A stretch of DNA of 64,000 nt, taken from positions 1,736,001-1,800,000 of the forward strand of contig CP063848.1 in the NCBI GenBank assembly GCA_015277795.1, in the 5' to 3' direction. Under the pieces are notes generated by a model. That model searched no databases. It saw only the letters and a list, made by a program, of their open reading frames with translations, and was not told the origin of the DNA. The first letter of the stretch is position 1, and each line of letters starts with the position of its first letter. This document shows positions 20,399-30,138 of this stretch, piece by piece. The stretch comes from Massilia sp. UMI-21 (lineage in GTDB: Bacteria > Pseudomonadota > Gammaproteobacteria > Burkholderiales > Burkholderiaceae_D). The translations under genes and the position numbers were made by a program.

Positions 20399-20515
20399 CG
20401 CCGGTGTCCAGCCCTTGCAAGGGCAGCGCCACCTCGGCTTTTGAAATATCATGTTGGATATGCGACACTTCGCCTTCGTGCACTCATTTGCCTATCCATT
20501 CAGCGGGCACTTCCG

Positions 20516-20827
20516 ATGAAATTTGTTTCGACCATCGCCGGCATCATCCTGTTCATCCTGTTCTTCGGTTTCGCCCTGAAGAACACCCAGGAAGTCGACC
20601 TGCATTTCTTCCTCAACTATGAACTGCGCGGCCCGCTCGTGCTGATGCTGCTGGCCTTCTTCATCGCCGGCGCCGCACTCGGCATCCTGGCCCTGACGCC
20701 GACCGTGTTCCGCCAGCGCCGCCAGACCTCGCAGCACAAGAACACCATCCAGGCCCTGCAAAGCGCCGCCGGCACCGGCTCGGCCATCCAGGCGCCGCAG
20801 CCGGATGCCGTGAACCCGGCGCGCTGA
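20516..20827 (+). CDS. lapA: lipopolysaccharide assembly protein LapA-like membrane protein
   Basis: 103 residues from MKFVSTIAGIILF; the 25-residue upstream extension is not membrane-like and was dropped. Two transmembrane segments (about 4-22 and 42-62) flank the DUF1049 signature FALKNTQEVDLHFFL. LapA works with LapB in controlling LpxC turnover and LPS amounts at the inner membrane. Directly followed by lapB, 34 bases apart. Confidence 0.9.
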   Translation: MKFVSTIAGIILFILFFGFALKNTQEVDLHFFLNYELRGPLVLMLLAFFIAGAALGILALTPTVFRQRRQTSQHKNTIQALQSAAGTGSAIQAPQPDAVNPAR

Positions 20828-20861
20828 GCCTTTCCACCCGCGTCACACAGAACAAGAACAC

Positions 20862-22037
20862 ATGGAATTCGAACTCTGGATGCTGCTTGGCATCCCATTC
20901 ATCTTCGGCCTGGGCTGGATCGCCGCCCGCGTCGACATCCGCGAAGTGGTCTCGGAATCGCGCTCGCTCCCGCGCGGCTACTTCAAGGGCCTGAACCACC
21001 TGCTCAACGACCAGCCTGACAAGGCCATCGATTCCTTCATCGAGATCGTCAAGCTCGACCCCGAATCGGCCGACATGCACTTTGCACTCGGCAATCTGTT
21101 CCGCCGCCGCGGCGAGACCGAGCGCGCCATCCGGGTCCACCAGAACCTGCTCGCGCGCCCGGACCTGCCGAGCGAGCAGAAGGCGCACGCCCAGTACGAA
21201 CTGGGCATGGACTACCTCAAGGCCGGCCTGCTCGACCGCGCCGAGGAAACCTTCAACCTGCTGGTCGACACCCCCTTCGAGGTGCAGGCGCGCCGCGCGC
21301 TGCTCGAGATCTACCAGCGCGAAAAGGAATGGCGCCGCGCGATCGACGTCGCCAGCGGCCTGCAGGAATCGGGCGCCGGCTCGCGCCAGAAGGAAATCGC
21401 CCAGTTCTACTGCGAACTGGCGCAGGATGCCCTGGTGCACCTGCAGCCGAGCGACGCCATGGGCTTGCTCGACAAGGCATTGCAGGCCGACCGTTCGAGC
21501 GTGCGCGCCACCATCCTGATCGGCGACGCCCAGCTGGCCCAGGGCGATACCGAAGCGGCCCTGGCCACCTGGCGCCGCGTCGAGCACCAGAGCGTGCCGC
21601 ACGTGGCGCTGGTAGCGCAACGCCTGATGGACGGCTACCGCAAGGTCGGCCGGCCGCAGGAAGGCGTCAACCTGCTGCGCGCCTACCTGCTCGAGGCCTC
21701 GTCCATCGACCTGATCGAGGTGGTGTTCAAGGCCGTCATCGAACTCGACGGCGTGGAAGCCGCCAAACAGCTGGTGGTCGAGGAACTGCGCCGTAACCCC
21801 ACCTTGCTGGGCCTGGATAAACTGCTCGAAGCGCGACTGATGGACGCGCCGGCCCATGTCTGGGAAGAACTGTCCATGGTCAAGAACCTGGTGCAGCGCT
21901 ACACCCAGAAGCTGGCGCGCTACCAGTGCAGCCACTGCGGCTTCAAGGCGCGCCAGTTCTACTGGCAATGTCCGGGGTGCAGCCGCTGGGAAACCTATCC
22001 GCCGCGCCGTACCGAAGAACTCAACGTGATGAATTGA
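20862..22037 (+). CDS. lapB: lipopolysaccharide assembly protein LapB (tetratricopeptide protein)
   Basis: 391 residues. One N-terminal membrane anchor (about 4-20), then an array of tetratricopeptide repeats (for example LNHLLNDQPDKAIDSFIEI, ALGNLFRRRGETERAI), and a C-terminal rubredoxin-like zinc or iron knuckle (CSHCGF … CPGCSRW). That layout is diagnostic of LapB/YciM, which brings LpxC to FtsH and coordinates LPS synthesis with transport. Downstream is the heptose kinase gene, also for LPS. Confidence 0.95.
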   Translation: MEFELWMLLGIPFIFGLGWIAARVDIREVVSESRSLPRGYFKGLNHLLNDQPDKAIDSFIEIVKLDPESADMHFALGNLFRRRGETERAIRVHQNLLARPDLPSEQKAHAQYELGMDYLKAGLLDRAEETFNLLVDTPFEVQARRALLEIYQREKEWRRAIDVASGLQESGAGSRQKEIAQFYCELAQDALVHLQPSDAMGLLDKALQADRSSVRATILIGDAQLAQGDTEAALATWRRVEHQSVPHVALVAQRLMDGYRKVGRPQEGVNLLRAYLLEASSIDLIEVVFKAVIELDGVEAAKQLVVEELRRNPTLLGLDKLLEARLMDAPAHVWEELSMVKNLVQRYTQKLARYQCSHCGFKARQFYWQCPGCSRWETYPPRRTEELNVMN

Positions 22038-22077
22038 CGCAGGGTATGCGAAGCCCGGCGCGTCCGACATAAAACCC

Positions 22078-23055
22078 ATGAACGACCCGATCCCGAGCCG
22101 CCTGCTGGCGGCAGACAGTTTTCGCCGCGCGGCGGCCCCCGAACTCTCCAGCGTGCGCCTGCTCGTGGTGGGCGACGTCATGCTCGACCGCTACTGGTTC
22201 GGCGACGTCTCGCGCATCTCGCCGGAAGCGCCGGTGCCGGTGGTGCGCATCGAGCGCCGCGAGGAGCGCCTGGGCGGCGCCGCCAACGTCGCGCGCAACG
22301 CCGCCGCACTGGGCGCCCATACCGGCCTGCTCGGCATCACCGGCAAGGACGAAGCCGGTGACGAGGTCGAGAAGCTGCTGAAGGAAAGCCGCATCCACAG
22401 CTACCTCAAGCGCGACGACGCGATCTCCACCATCATCAAGCTGCGCGTGATCGGCCGCCAGCAGCAGATGGTGCGCATCGACTTCGAGGATGCGCCCACC
22501 GAGACCGTGCTGGTCGAGAAGCTCGACCAGTTCCGCGCGCTGCTGCCCAGCTACGACGTGGTGATCCTGTCCGACTACAACAAGGGCGCGCTGGTCAACG
22601 TGGCCGAGATGGTGAAGGCGGCGCGCGCCGCCGGCAAGATCGTGCTGGTCGACCCCAAGGGCGACGATTTCACGCCTTACCGCGGCGCCACCATCCTGAC
22701 CCCGAACCGCTCGGAGCTGCAGCGCGTGGTCGGCGGCTGGAAGACCGAGGAGCAGCTGAGCGCCAAAGCCCAGAACCTGCGCGCCGAACTGGGCCTGGAC
22801 GCACTGCTGCTGACGCGCTCGGAAGAGGGCATGAGCCTGTACAGCGCCGACGAGGTGCTGCACGTGCACGCGGAGGCGCGCGAAGTGTTCGACGTCTCCG
22901 GCGCCGGCGACACCGTGATCGCCACCCTGGCCGCGATGCTGGGCGCGGGCGCGCCGCTGGCCGAGGCGCTGGCCACCGCCAACCGCGCCGGCGGCATCGT
23001 GGTGGGTAAACTCGGCACCGCGACCGTCACCCGGGACGAACTTTTCCCCGGTTGA
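22078..23055 (+). CDS. rfaE1: D-glycero-beta-D-manno-heptose-7-phosphate kinase
   Basis: 325 residues, the kinase half only (no nucleotidyltransferase domain, so a split RfaE/HldA type). PfkB/ribokinase family marks are GDVMLDRYWFGDVSRISPEAP, GGAANVARNAAALG and the catalytic FDVSGAGDTVIATLA near the C-terminus. It phosphorylates heptose 7-phosphate to the 1,7-bisphosphate for the ADP-heptose of the LPS core. Placed after lapB with a 40-base gap. Confidence 0.95.
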   Translation: MNDPIPSRLLAADSFRRAAAPELSSVRLLVVGDVMLDRYWFGDVSRISPEAPVPVVRIERREERLGGAANVARNAAALGAHTGLLGITGKDEAGDEVEKLLKESRIHSYLKRDDAISTIIKLRVIGRQQQMVRIDFEDAPTETVLVEKLDQFRALLPSYDVVILSDYNKGALVNVAEMVKAARAAGKIVLVDPKGDDFTPYRGATILTPNRSELQRVVGGWKTEEQLSAKAQNLRAELGLDALLLTRSEEGMSLYSADEVLHVHAEAREVFDVSGAGDTVIATLAAMLGAGAPLAEALATANRAGGIVVGKLGTATVTRDELFPG

Positions 23056-23168
23056 GATTGGCTTGAGTTCCGTCAAATCCGGGCCGTCAACGCCGGCCCG
23101 GCCGCTCCGTTAGTGCGAGGATGGACGGCGTCGCCGTCCATCGACCGACAACCTACGGAGAACATTCA

Positions 23169-23528
23169 ATGATCAAGAAACTGGTACTCGCTGTTGCCGC
23201 GCTGGTCGCCTCGACCGGGTTTGCCTTTGCCCAGGTGGACGTCAACAAGGCCGACGCGGCCGCGCTGGACGGCATCAAGGGCGTGGGCCCGAGCATGTCG
23301 AAGATGATCCTCGACGAGCGCGCCAAGGGCGAGTTCAAGGACTGGGCCGATTTCCAGAGCCGCATCAAGGGCGTCAAGGGCAAGAAGGCGATGAAGCTGT
23401 CGGACGCCGGACTGGTGGTCAATGGCAAGCCGATGGATGCCGCGGCGGCCAAGCCGGCCAAGGCGCAGAAGACCTCGGCCAAGGCCGATGCCAAGGACAA
23501 GCCGGCCGAGCAGAAAGCATCGATGTAA
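23169..23528 (+). CDS. ComEA-like helix-hairpin-helix DNA-binding protein
   Basis: 119 residues from MIKKLVLAVAALVASTGFAFA, a signal peptide cleaved after AFA. The mature part begins VDVNKADAAALDGIKGVGPSMSK, a ComEA-type helix-hairpin-helix, and ends in a Lys/Ala-rich tail (about 85-119). Proteins of this form bind double-stranded DNA in the periplasm during transformation, though many betaproteobacterial copies are of unknown role. A hairpin at 23120-23142 precedes it. Confidence 0.88.
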   Translation: MIKKLVLAVAALVASTGFAFAQVDVNKADAAALDGIKGVGPSMSKMILDERAKGEFKDWADFQSRIKGVKGKKAMKLSDAGLVVNGKPMDAAAAKPAKAQKTSAKADAKDKPAEQKASM

Positions 23529-23576
23529 GACGAAAACCCGCGGCGACGCGGGTAATGCCGTTCAGTTACCACGTTC

Positions 23577-23684
23577 GTAGGGTGGACGGCTGCGCCGTCC
23601 GCGCGTTCACATCTCGGTTGAAACCTCGCACCCAAGGGCTCATCGTGCGCTTGAACGCGCGGACGGGAGACCCGTCCACCCTAC
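23577..23684. repeat. inverted pair of GTAG-type REP palindromes
   Basis: GTAGGGTGGACGGC-TGC-GCCGTCC then GCGCGTTCA (23577-23609) faces its inverse, TTGAACGCGC … GTCCACCCTAC (23651-23684). Same family as 12711-12793 but with a different stem core (GGACGG). The rest of the 358-base gap between the ComEA-like gene and the chemoreceptor (23529-23886) shows only a weak hairpin at 23535-23552 and an AT-rich promoter area. Confidence 0.7.
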
Positions 23685-23886
23685 AACAGCGTCTACCGCT
23701 ACGTCACTGGCCCGCACCAGGGCGAGGCGGGTTTGTTTTATCTGTCCAATGGTGGCGAGGGAAGTTACACAAATAACTGACGAATTTGAGCAATCGCAGC
23801 CTGGCCGTGCTATAGTTTCGGTGTTGCAGAATGGAAAGTAACATTGTTTTATTGATATCCCTTCCCCCATCCACCGACAAACCACC

Positions 23887-25509
23887 ATGACTACGAAGTC
23901 TCTCACCATCGGCAAGCGCCTCGCTGCCGGCTACGGCGCGGTTTTTTTCCTGATGATCGTCCTGACGGCGCTGGCGATCAGCCGCGTCGGCGACATCGAC
24001 CGCGTCCTCAACCACATCAACGACGTCAACAGCGTCAAGCAGCGTTACGCGATCAATTTCCGCGGCAGCGTCCATGACCGCGCGATCGCCCTGCGCGATG
24101 TGGTGCTGGCGAGCGACGCGGCGGGCGCCGCGGTGCCGGTGGCCCTGATCAGGACCCTGGACGACAATTATGCACGGTCGGCCCAGCCGATGGACAAGCT
24201 GTTTGCCGAACTCCAGGACATTTCGCCGGCCGAGAAGGAAGCGCTGGCCGCCATCAAGGAACAGGAGCGCCGCGCGGAGCCGCTGATCGAGCGCGTGATC
24301 GCGCTGCACGCCGGCGGCCAGGCGCAGGAAGCCGTCACACTGCTGTCGCAGGAAGCCGCGCCGGCCTTCGTCGGCTGGCTTGCGAGTATCAACCATTTCA
24401 TTGACCTCGAGGAAGCGCTGAACAAGGAACAGGCGGCCGGCGCGCGCGCGATGGCCTCCGGCTTCTTCGGCTGGATGACCCTGCTGTGCCTGGGGGCGGT
24501 CGCGGTCGGCGCGCTGGGCGCATGGATCATCACGCGCGGCCTGCTGCGCCAGCTGGGCGGCCAACCGGACTACGCCGCCTCGATCGTGGGCGCCATCGCG
24601 GCGGGCGACCTGGGCGTGAGGATCGACACCGCGCCGGGCGACCGCAGCAGCCTGCTGTTCGCCATGAAGGGCATGCGCGACAGCCTGGTCGCCATCGTCG
24701 AACAGGTACGCAACGGCACCCTCGGCATTGCCAGCGTGTCGACCGAGATCGCCAACGGCAACCGCGACCTTTCCGGGCGCACCGAGCGCCAGGCCGGCAC
24801 GCTGGATGCCACCGCCGCTTCGGTCGAGCAACTCACTGCGACCGTGCGCCAGAATGCCGACAATGCCCACCAGGCCAATGCGCTGGCCGAATCGGCCTCG
24901 GAGGTCGCGCTGCGCGGCGGCGCCGTCGTCGCCCAGGTGGTCGAGACCATGGCCTCGATCAATGACTCGTCGAAGAAGATCGTGGACATCATCGGCGTGA
25001 TCGACGGCATCGCTTTCCAGACCAATATCCTGGCGCTGAACGCCGCGGTGGAAGCCGCGCGGGCGGGCGAGCAGGGCCGCGGGTTTGCCGTCGTGGCCAC
25101 CGAAGTGCGCAACCTGGCGCAGCGCTCCGCGGCCGCGGCCAGGGAGATCAAGGGCCTGATCGGCAGTTCGGTCGAGCGCGTCGATGCGGGTGCGCGCCTG
25201 GTGGACGAAGCCGGCGCCACCATGAACGACATCGTGGCCTCGGTGCGCCGCGTCACCGACATCATGGCCGAGATCACCCGCGCCAGCGCCGAACAGAGCG
25301 CCGGCATCGGCCAGGTCAACCAGGCCATCGGCCAGATGGACGACGCTACCCGCCAGAATGCGGTGCTGGTGCAGCAGGCGACGGCGGCGGCGGCCTCGCT
25401 GGAGGCGGAAGCGGAGCGGCTGGCCCACGTCGTGAGCGTGTTCCGCCTCGACGCCGCCAACGATGCCCGGTCCCTGCCGCAGGCCAGGCTGGCCATCGGC
25501 GCACACTGA
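23887..25509 (+). CDS. methyl-accepting chemotaxis protein
   Basis: 540 residues. Transmembrane segment 1 (about 13-33), a four-helix-bundle-type periplasmic sensor, transmembrane segment 2 (about 197-217), a HAMP-like linker and the cytoplasmic signalling domain with the highly conserved hairpin tip ([20 protein letters not shown], then [22 protein letters not shown]). It has the 4HB-type architecture of betaproteobacterial Tar/Tsr-like receptors, but no C-terminal CheR/CheB-binding pentapeptide. The ligand is unknown. It stands alone, with no che genes nearby. Confidence 0.95.
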   Translation: MTTKSLTIGKRLAAGYGAVFFLMIVLTALAISRVGDIDRVLNHINDVNSVKQRYAINFRGSVHDRAIALRDVVLASDAAGAAVPVALIRTLDDNYARSAQPMDKLFAELQDISPAEKEALAAIKEQERRAEPLIERVIALHAGGQAQEAVTLLSQEAAPAFVGWLASINHFIDLEEALNKEQAAGARAMASGFFGWMTLLCLGAVAVGALGAWIITRGLLRQLGGQPDYAASIVGAIAAGDLGVRIDTAPGDRSSLLFAMKGMRDSLVAIVEQVRNGTLGIASVSTEIANGNRDLSGRTERQAGTLDATAASVEQLTATVRQNADNAHQANALAESASEVALRGGAVVAQVVETMASINDSSKKIVDIIGVIDGIAFQTNILALNAAVEAARAGEQGRGFAVVATEVRNLAQRSAAAAREIKGLIGSSVERVDAGARLVDEAGATMNDIVASVRRVTDIMAEITRASAEQSAGIGQVNQAIGQMDDATRQNAVLVQQATAAAASLEAEAERLAHVVSVFRLDAANDARSLPQARLAIGAH

Positions 25510-25628
25510 GCGGTCGATGCCGACCGGCGCGGGCTGCTGTTGCGCGCGCGGCCGTGTATTGACTGACACCAATCGATCCGCGTGAGAAGATGCGCATGTC
25601 TACGCACATCACGATTAGAAAGGTACGC

Positions 25629-27020
25629 ATGCCTCACGCCCGCATCTCTTCCCGCCTGCTCGCCGCACTGCTCGCCCTCACTGCGGGGGCAGCCGCCGCG
25701 GCACCCGCAGCGACCGCCACTCCGGCCGCCCCCGACCTGAAGCGCCAGCAGCCGCAGATCAACAAGATCGTCGCGGAGATCTCGCCCAAGCGCATCGAAG
25801 CCTACGTCGCCAAGCTGGTGAGCTTCGGCACCCGCCACACGATGTCGGAAACGGAATCCGACACGCGCGGCATCGGCGCCGCGCGGCGCTGGATCAAGAG
25901 CGAACTGGAGCGCTGCGGCGCCGGCACCGGGCTCGAGGTGGCCTTCGACAGCCATATCGCCCCGGTATCGGCGCGCATCTCGCGCCCGACCGAGATCGTC
26001 AACGTGGTCGCCACGCTGCCGGGCACCCAGGCAGTCTCCAGGGACCGCCTGTACGTGGTCAGCGGCCACTACGATTCGCGCGTCAGCGACGTGATGAACT
26101 ACACCGACGACGCCCCCGGCGCCAACGACGACGCCTCGGGCACCGCCGCCGTGATGGAACTGGCCTGCGTCATGGCCAGGCACAAGTTCGACGCCACCCT
26201 GGTCTTCATGACCGTGGCCGCCGAAGAGCAGGGCCTGCTGGGCGCGCGCCACTGGGCCGAGCAGGCGCGCAAGAACAAGCTGAACATCGCCGGCATGTTC
26301 ACCAACGACATCATCGGCAGCTCGACCGCCGACAATGGCAAGGTGGACAACAAGCAGGTGCGCCTGTTCTCGCAGAGCATTCCGGCGACCAGGGAAATGA
26401 GCGACACCGTGCGCCAGCTGGTGGCCACCGGCGGCGACAGCGATTCGCTCTCGCGCCAGCTGGCCCGCCATACCAAGGAGCAGGGCGAGCGCTACGTGAA
26501 GGACTTCAAGGTGTCGGTGATCCACCGCGCCGACCGCTACCTGCGCGGTGGCGACCACATGCCCTTCCTGGAGCAGGGCTATGCCGCGCTGCGCTTCACC
26601 GAGCCGGCCGAGGACTTCTCGCACCAGCACCAGGACCTGCGTACCGAAAATGGCAAGGTGTACGGCGACCTTATCAAGTTCAATGACTACGACTACATCG
26701 CCAAGGTGGCCAGGGTGAACGGCGCGGCGCTGGCCTCGCTGGCGCTGGCGCCGGGTGCGCCGCAGAACGTCAAGCTGCGCACCGACAAGCTGACCAACGA
26801 CTCGACCCTGGTGTGGCAGGCGAACCCGGAACCGGACGTGGCCGGTTACCGCATCGTCTGGCGCGATACCACCGCTGCCGACTGGCAGGGGGCCAAGTGG
26901 GTTGGCATGGTCACCGAGGCAACAGTCGACCTGTCGAAGGACAATGTGTTCTTCGGCGTGCAGGCAGTCGACAGGGACGGCAACGTCAGCGTCGCCACCT
27001 ACCCGCTGCCGCAACGCTGA
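25629..27020 (+). CDS. secreted M28-family zinc aminopeptidase with C-terminal Fn3-like domain
   Basis: 463 residues from MPHARISSRLLAALLALTAG, a clear signal peptide; a Shine-Dalgarno AAAGG precedes it. M28 motifs with metal ligands are visible: GHYDSRVSD (His/Asp), GANDDASGTAAVMEL (bridging Asp), AAEEQGLLGA (catalytic and ligand Glu) and GGDHMPFLEQGY (His). A C-terminal region (about 377-463) with PQNVKLRTDKLTNDSTLVW and FFGVQAVDRDGNVS resembles a fibronectin type III domain. Probably secreted to the periplasm or outside, where it trims peptides. Confidence 0.92.
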   Translation: MPHARISSRLLAALLALTAGAAAAAPAATATPAAPDLKRQQPQINKIVAEISPKRIEAYVAKLVSFGTRHTMSETESDTRGIGAARRWIKSELERCGAGTGLEVAFDSHIAPVSARISRPTEIVNVVATLPGTQAVSRDRLYVVSGHYDSRVSDVMNYTDDAPGANDDASGTAAVMELACVMARHKFDATLVFMTVAAEEQGLLGARHWAEQARKNKLNIAGMFTNDIIGSSTADNGKVDNKQVRLFSQSIPATREMSDTVRQLVATGGDSDSLSRQLARHTKEQGERYVKDFKVSVIHRADRYLRGGDHMPFLEQGYAALRFTEPAEDFSHQHQDLRTENGKVYGDLIKFNDYDYIAKVARVNGAALASLALAPGAPQNVKLRTDKLTNDSTLVWQANPEPDVAGYRIVWRDTTAADWQGAKWVGMVTEATVDLSKDNVFFGVQAVDRDGNVSVATYPLPQR

Positions 27021-27128
27021 TCCGGCGGCAGCATGGACCGGCCGCCGCGCCGGTCCATGGTCGGGCAGGGACGCCATCTTGCTGTCCGGATTAGAATAGC
27101 GGTTTAGGAAATCGCGAGAAAGCAAGGA

Positions 27129-28031
27129 ATGGCTTACAAGACCATCGAAGACACGATCGGCAACACCCCGCTGGTGCAGCTGGTGCGCCTGCCCGGCGCC
27201 GATGCGGCTGCCCGCAACAACATCATCCTCGGCAAGCTCGAAGGCAATAATCCGGCCGGCTCGGTGAAGGATCGCGCCGCCATGGCGATGCTGCGCGGCG
27301 CGGAGCAGCGCGGAAGCATCAAGCCGGGCGACACCCTGATCGAAGCGACCAGCGGCAACACCGGCATCGCGCTGGCCATGGCAGCCGCCATCCGCGGTTA
27401 CAAGATGGTGCTCCTGATGCCGGACAACCTGTCGGTCGAGCGCCGCCAGAGCATGGCAGCCTATGGCGCGAAGATCATCCTGACGCCGAAATCCGGCGGC
27501 ATGGAATACGCCCGCGACATGGCCGAGCAGATGCAAAAGAACGGCGAGGGCATCATCCTCGACCAGTTCGCCAATGGCGACAACCCGCGCGCCCACTACG
27601 AGAGCACCGGTCCGGAAATCTGGCGCGATACCGAGGGCCGGATCACCCATTTCGTCAGCGCGATGGGCACCACCGGCACCATCATGGGCGTGTCGCGCTA
27701 CCTGAAGGAGCAGAACGAGGCGGTCCGCATCATCGGCGCCCAGCCCGAAGAAGGCTCGTCGATCCCGGGTATCCGCAAGTGGCCGGAAGCCTACCTGCCG
27801 AAGATCTACGAGAAATCCCGGGTCGACCAGGTGGAAGCGGTGAGCCAGGCCGCGGCCGAGCAGATGGCGCGCCGCCTGGCGTCCGAGGAGGGGATCTTCT
27901 GCGGCATCTCGGCGGCGGGCGCCTGCGAAGTGGCGCTGCGCATCTCGCAAACGGTCGAGAACGCGACCATCGTGTTCGTCGTTTGCGACCGCGGCGACCG
28001 CTACCTGTCGACCGGCGTGTTCCCGGCCTGA
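27129..28031 (+). CDS. cysM: cysteine synthase B (O-acetylserine sulfhydrylase, CysM type)
   Basis: 300 residues. PLP-lysine Lys47 in NPAGSVKDRAAMAM, the substrate loop TSGNTG (70-75), and GTTGTIMGVSRYL are present. The sequence LEGNNPAGSVKDR and the length favour CysM over CysK. It forms cysteine from O-acetylserine and sulfide or thiosulfate. Single-gene unit ending at a strong terminator. Confidence 0.96.
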   Translation: MAYKTIEDTIGNTPLVQLVRLPGADAAARNNIILGKLEGNNPAGSVKDRAAMAMLRGAEQRGSIKPGDTLIEATSGNTGIALAMAAAIRGYKMVLLMPDNLSVERRQSMAAYGAKIILTPKSGGMEYARDMAEQMQKNGEGIILDQFANGDNPRAHYESTGPEIWRDTEGRITHFVSAMGTTGTIMGVSRYLKEQNEAVRIIGAQPEEGSSIPGIRKWPEAYLPKIYEKSRVDQVEAVSQAAAEQMARRLASEEGIFCGISAAGACEVALRISQTVENATIVFVVCDRGDRYLSTGVFPA

Positions 28032-28052
28032 GCGATACCGGCGCAGCAAAAC

Positions 28053-28080
28053 AAAAAGCCATCCTGACGGATGGCTTTTT
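28053..28080. terminator. rho-independent terminator after cysM (bidirectional)
   Basis: A perfect inverted repeat AAAAAGCCATCC-TGAC-GGATGGCTTTTT, with A and T runs on both sides. It can also serve the converging gene at 28191. Confidence 0.92.
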
Positions 28081-28190
28081 ACTATCTGCAACTAAACCGG
28101 CGAATTTCCTGCGCGTGCACATGCACGGTCAGGCCGGCGCGGCCATCGGCCGCCCGGCGCGGTACCGGCGCCCGAGCGCCGGCGCTGCGA

Positions 28191-28526
28191 TTACGCCTCT
28201 TTCGGGGCGGCGCCTTCCTTCGGCTTGAACTGTTTGTCGCTGATGCGGAACTTGGCACGGCGGTCGCCCATCAGGTAGCGCAGGTCGCGGATCGACAGGT
28301 CGCTGACTTCGTGCATGCGGATCAGCAGCGAGGCGCCGACCGGCAGGCGGTGGTGACGGATCTTCGAGATCACCGGCGGCGCCACTTCCAGCGCACGCGA
28401 CAGAGCAGCGTCGTTCTTCAGGCGCAGGTTCTCGATCAGGGTGTCGAGCAGGCGATTCGGGTTGTACTGCAGGAGCTCATCGGACTCCGAATCGCTATTC
28501 ATATCAATGCCGACTTGGTTTGTCAT
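28191..28526 (-). CDS. small helix-turn-helix protein, conserved hypothetical
   Basis: 111 residues. The middle (about 24-90) reads like a Cro/CI-type helix-turn-helix: LLDTLIENLRLKNDAALSRA, then VAPPVISKIRHHRLPVG, then LLIRMHEVSDLSIRDLRYLM. The N-terminus is acidic and the C-terminal tail basic. A second ATG at residue 9 (28502) is a possible start. Probably a DNA-binding regulator; its target is unknown. It stands alone with a long AT-rich upstream gap. Confidence 0.75.
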   Translation of the reverse strand: MTNQVGIDMNSDSESDELLQYNPNRLLDTLIENLRLKNDAALSRALEVAPPVISKIRHHRLPVGASLLIRMHEVSDLSIRDLRYLMGDRRAKFRISDKQFKPKEGAAPKEA

Positions 28527-28977
28527 GATTCAATATCCTATTTTTGGGTTGGACGGAGCCCCATGCGGCGCTCGGCTCCAGGATTCGGTGTGTCGTAATT
28601 TTCTATTCAATTGTACAACTAATTTCTAATCTGATACTTAGTAGCAATAAAAATCAGATGAACTTGTCCAGCATTGTTGTCTCATCGCAACAATAGCTGC
28701 AATGCAATTCTCTCACAAACTCACAGAAATAATAATTGTTTTTTGATTAATCATCAGTGTATAGCCAAGGGCGGTTTAATGCCGCACAGTATGAAAAAAA
28801 CCTGACAGACTGACAAAAAAAGCGGGAGTATGGAAGACAGGGGGGTGTTTCTGCAGAGAATCTACAGAAAAGAGTCGCATACCCCCGGGGAGTATGGGGG
28901 CATGGAAAGACGGGAAGAAGCGGGGAAAAGCAGGAGTTCAGTTACAAATAGATACAAAGTTTCCTGCTCGGCAATGC
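28527..28977. other. AT-rich gene-free stretch
   Basis: 451 bases between the HTH gene and mltB. It is AT-rich from 28610 to 28800 and contains short symmetries (CATACCCCCGGGGAGTATG at 28878-28896; TTTCTGCAGAGAATCTACAG at 28849-28868). No supported gene, terminator or RNA was found. The promoter of the HTH gene must lie near 28530-28700. Confidence 0.35.
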
Positions 28978-30138
28978 TCAGCCGCCGCGTGAAGCGCGAA
29001 CGGCACGGCCAAGTTCGATCACCGACATGGCATAGAAATAACTCCGGTTGTACTTGGTGATGGCAAAGAAGTTATCATTTGCCACCCAGTACTCGGTCGC
29101 CTCGGCGCCGTTCTGCAGGTCCACCAGACCGTACAGGCGCTCGGCCGGCACGGCGGTTTCGGCAAGGACGCCGGCCGCACGCAGTTCTTCCGGACGCAGG
29201 GTCGCGGCCAGGCCGCGTTCGAGCAGTGGCTCCCAGGCACGGTTCGGCGAGACGTCGGCCGGGTAGACCGGGCTGCCGCGGTACTCCGGGCGCCAGCCAT
29301 GCTGGATCAGGAAATTCGCCACGCTGCCGATCGCATCTTCCGACGATTGACGCAGATCGATCTGGCCGTCCTCGTTGAAATCCACGCCGTATTTCAAGAT
29401 ACTGCCCGGCATAAATTGCGGCATGCCGACGGCGCCCGCGAAAGAGCCCAGCAGAGAGAACGGCCCGACCCCGTGCTCGCGCGCGAACAGCAGGGTATTT
29501 TCCAGTTCGCCCCGGAAGAAGGCCATGCGGCTGGCGCGGTTCGGCGTCTCCGGATAGGCGAAGGCGAGGGTCGCCAGGGTGTCGAGCACGCGGAACTTGC
29601 CGGTATCGCGCCCGTAGATGGTCTCGATGCCGATGATGCCGACGATGATCTCGGCCGGCACCCCATACGCCGCTTCGGCGCGCGCCAGCGTCTCGGCATT
29701 GGCATTCCAGAAGCGCACGCCGGCGGCGATGCGGATCGGCTCGATGAAGCGGTCGCGGTAGACCTGCCAGTTCTTGGGCTTGCCCGGCGGCGCCGGCTTC
29801 ACCAGCTGCACCGCCGAATCGATGAAGCGCGCCTGGCCGAACAGCGATTCCAGGTAAGCGCGCTCGAAACCGTGCCGGCTGCTCATCTCGTCGATGAACT
29901 CGCGTACCGCCTGCCATTCCAGGAAATTGTGGTGCTCGCCGTCGTAATCGATCACGGCGGCTGCCTTGCCCTTCCTGCCTTTGGCCTTGGCGGCTTTCTT
30001 GGCCTTGGCGGCTTTCCTGGTCTTGGCGGCCGATGTGGCCGATGCGGTGCGGACCTGCGGATCCTTCGCGCCGGCGACGGCCTGCCCGGGGGCAAAGGCG
30101 ATTGCCAGCGCGGCAATCAGGGGAACAATGGATTTCAT
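28978..30138 (-). CDS. mltB: lytic murein transglycosylase B
   Basis: 386 residues. Signal peptide (MKSIVPLIAALAIAFAPGQA), then a Lys/Ala-rich linker (about 38-60), then the MltB catalytic domain with the active-site Glu in GIIGIETIYGRDTG and the family motifs FQPWQ-equivalent FMPGSILKYGVDF and SSEDAIGSVANFL. It has no lipobox Cys, so it should be periplasmic rather than lipid-anchored. It cleaves peptidoglycan to 1,6-anhydromuramyl products. Its ATG overlaps the stop of the upstream transglutaminase gene (ATGA), making it the last gene of the moxR operon. Confidence 0.93.
   Translation of the reverse strand: MKSIVPLIAALAIAFAPGQAVAGAKDPQVRTASATSAAKTRKAAKAKKAAKAKGRKGKAAAVIDYDGEHHNFLEWQAVREFIDEMSSRHGFERAYLESLFGQARFIDSAVQLVKPAPPGKPKNWQVYRDRFIEPIRIAAGVRFWNANAETLARAEAAYGVPAEIIVGIIGIETIYGRDTGKFRVLDTLATLAFAYPETPNRASRMAFFRGELENTLLFAREHGVGPFSLLGSFAGAVGMPQFMPGSILKYGVDFNEDGQIDLRQSSEDAIGSVANFLIQHGWRPEYRGSPVYPADVSPNRAWEPLLERGLAATLRPEELRAAGVLAETAVPAERLYGLVDLQNGAEATEYWVANDNFFAITKYNRSYFYAMSVIELGRAVRASRGG

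Noticed and set aside
23120-23142. Hairpin before the ComEA-like gene as a fourth REP
   Set aside because: GATGGACGGC-GTC-GCCGTCCATC is a good palindrome but lacks the GTAG foot and the CGCGTTCAA side of the other copies.
23770-23886. Sigma-28 (FliA) promoter for the chemoreceptor gene
   Set aside because: No TAAA-N15-GCCGATAA-like sequence is visible; only a loose TATAGT at about 23811 without a well-placed -35.
24570-28091. 1173-residue minus-strand open frame opposite mcp, the M28 peptidase and cysM
   Set aside because: It crosses three well-supported genes and has antisense-type composition, no ribosome-binding site and no domain.
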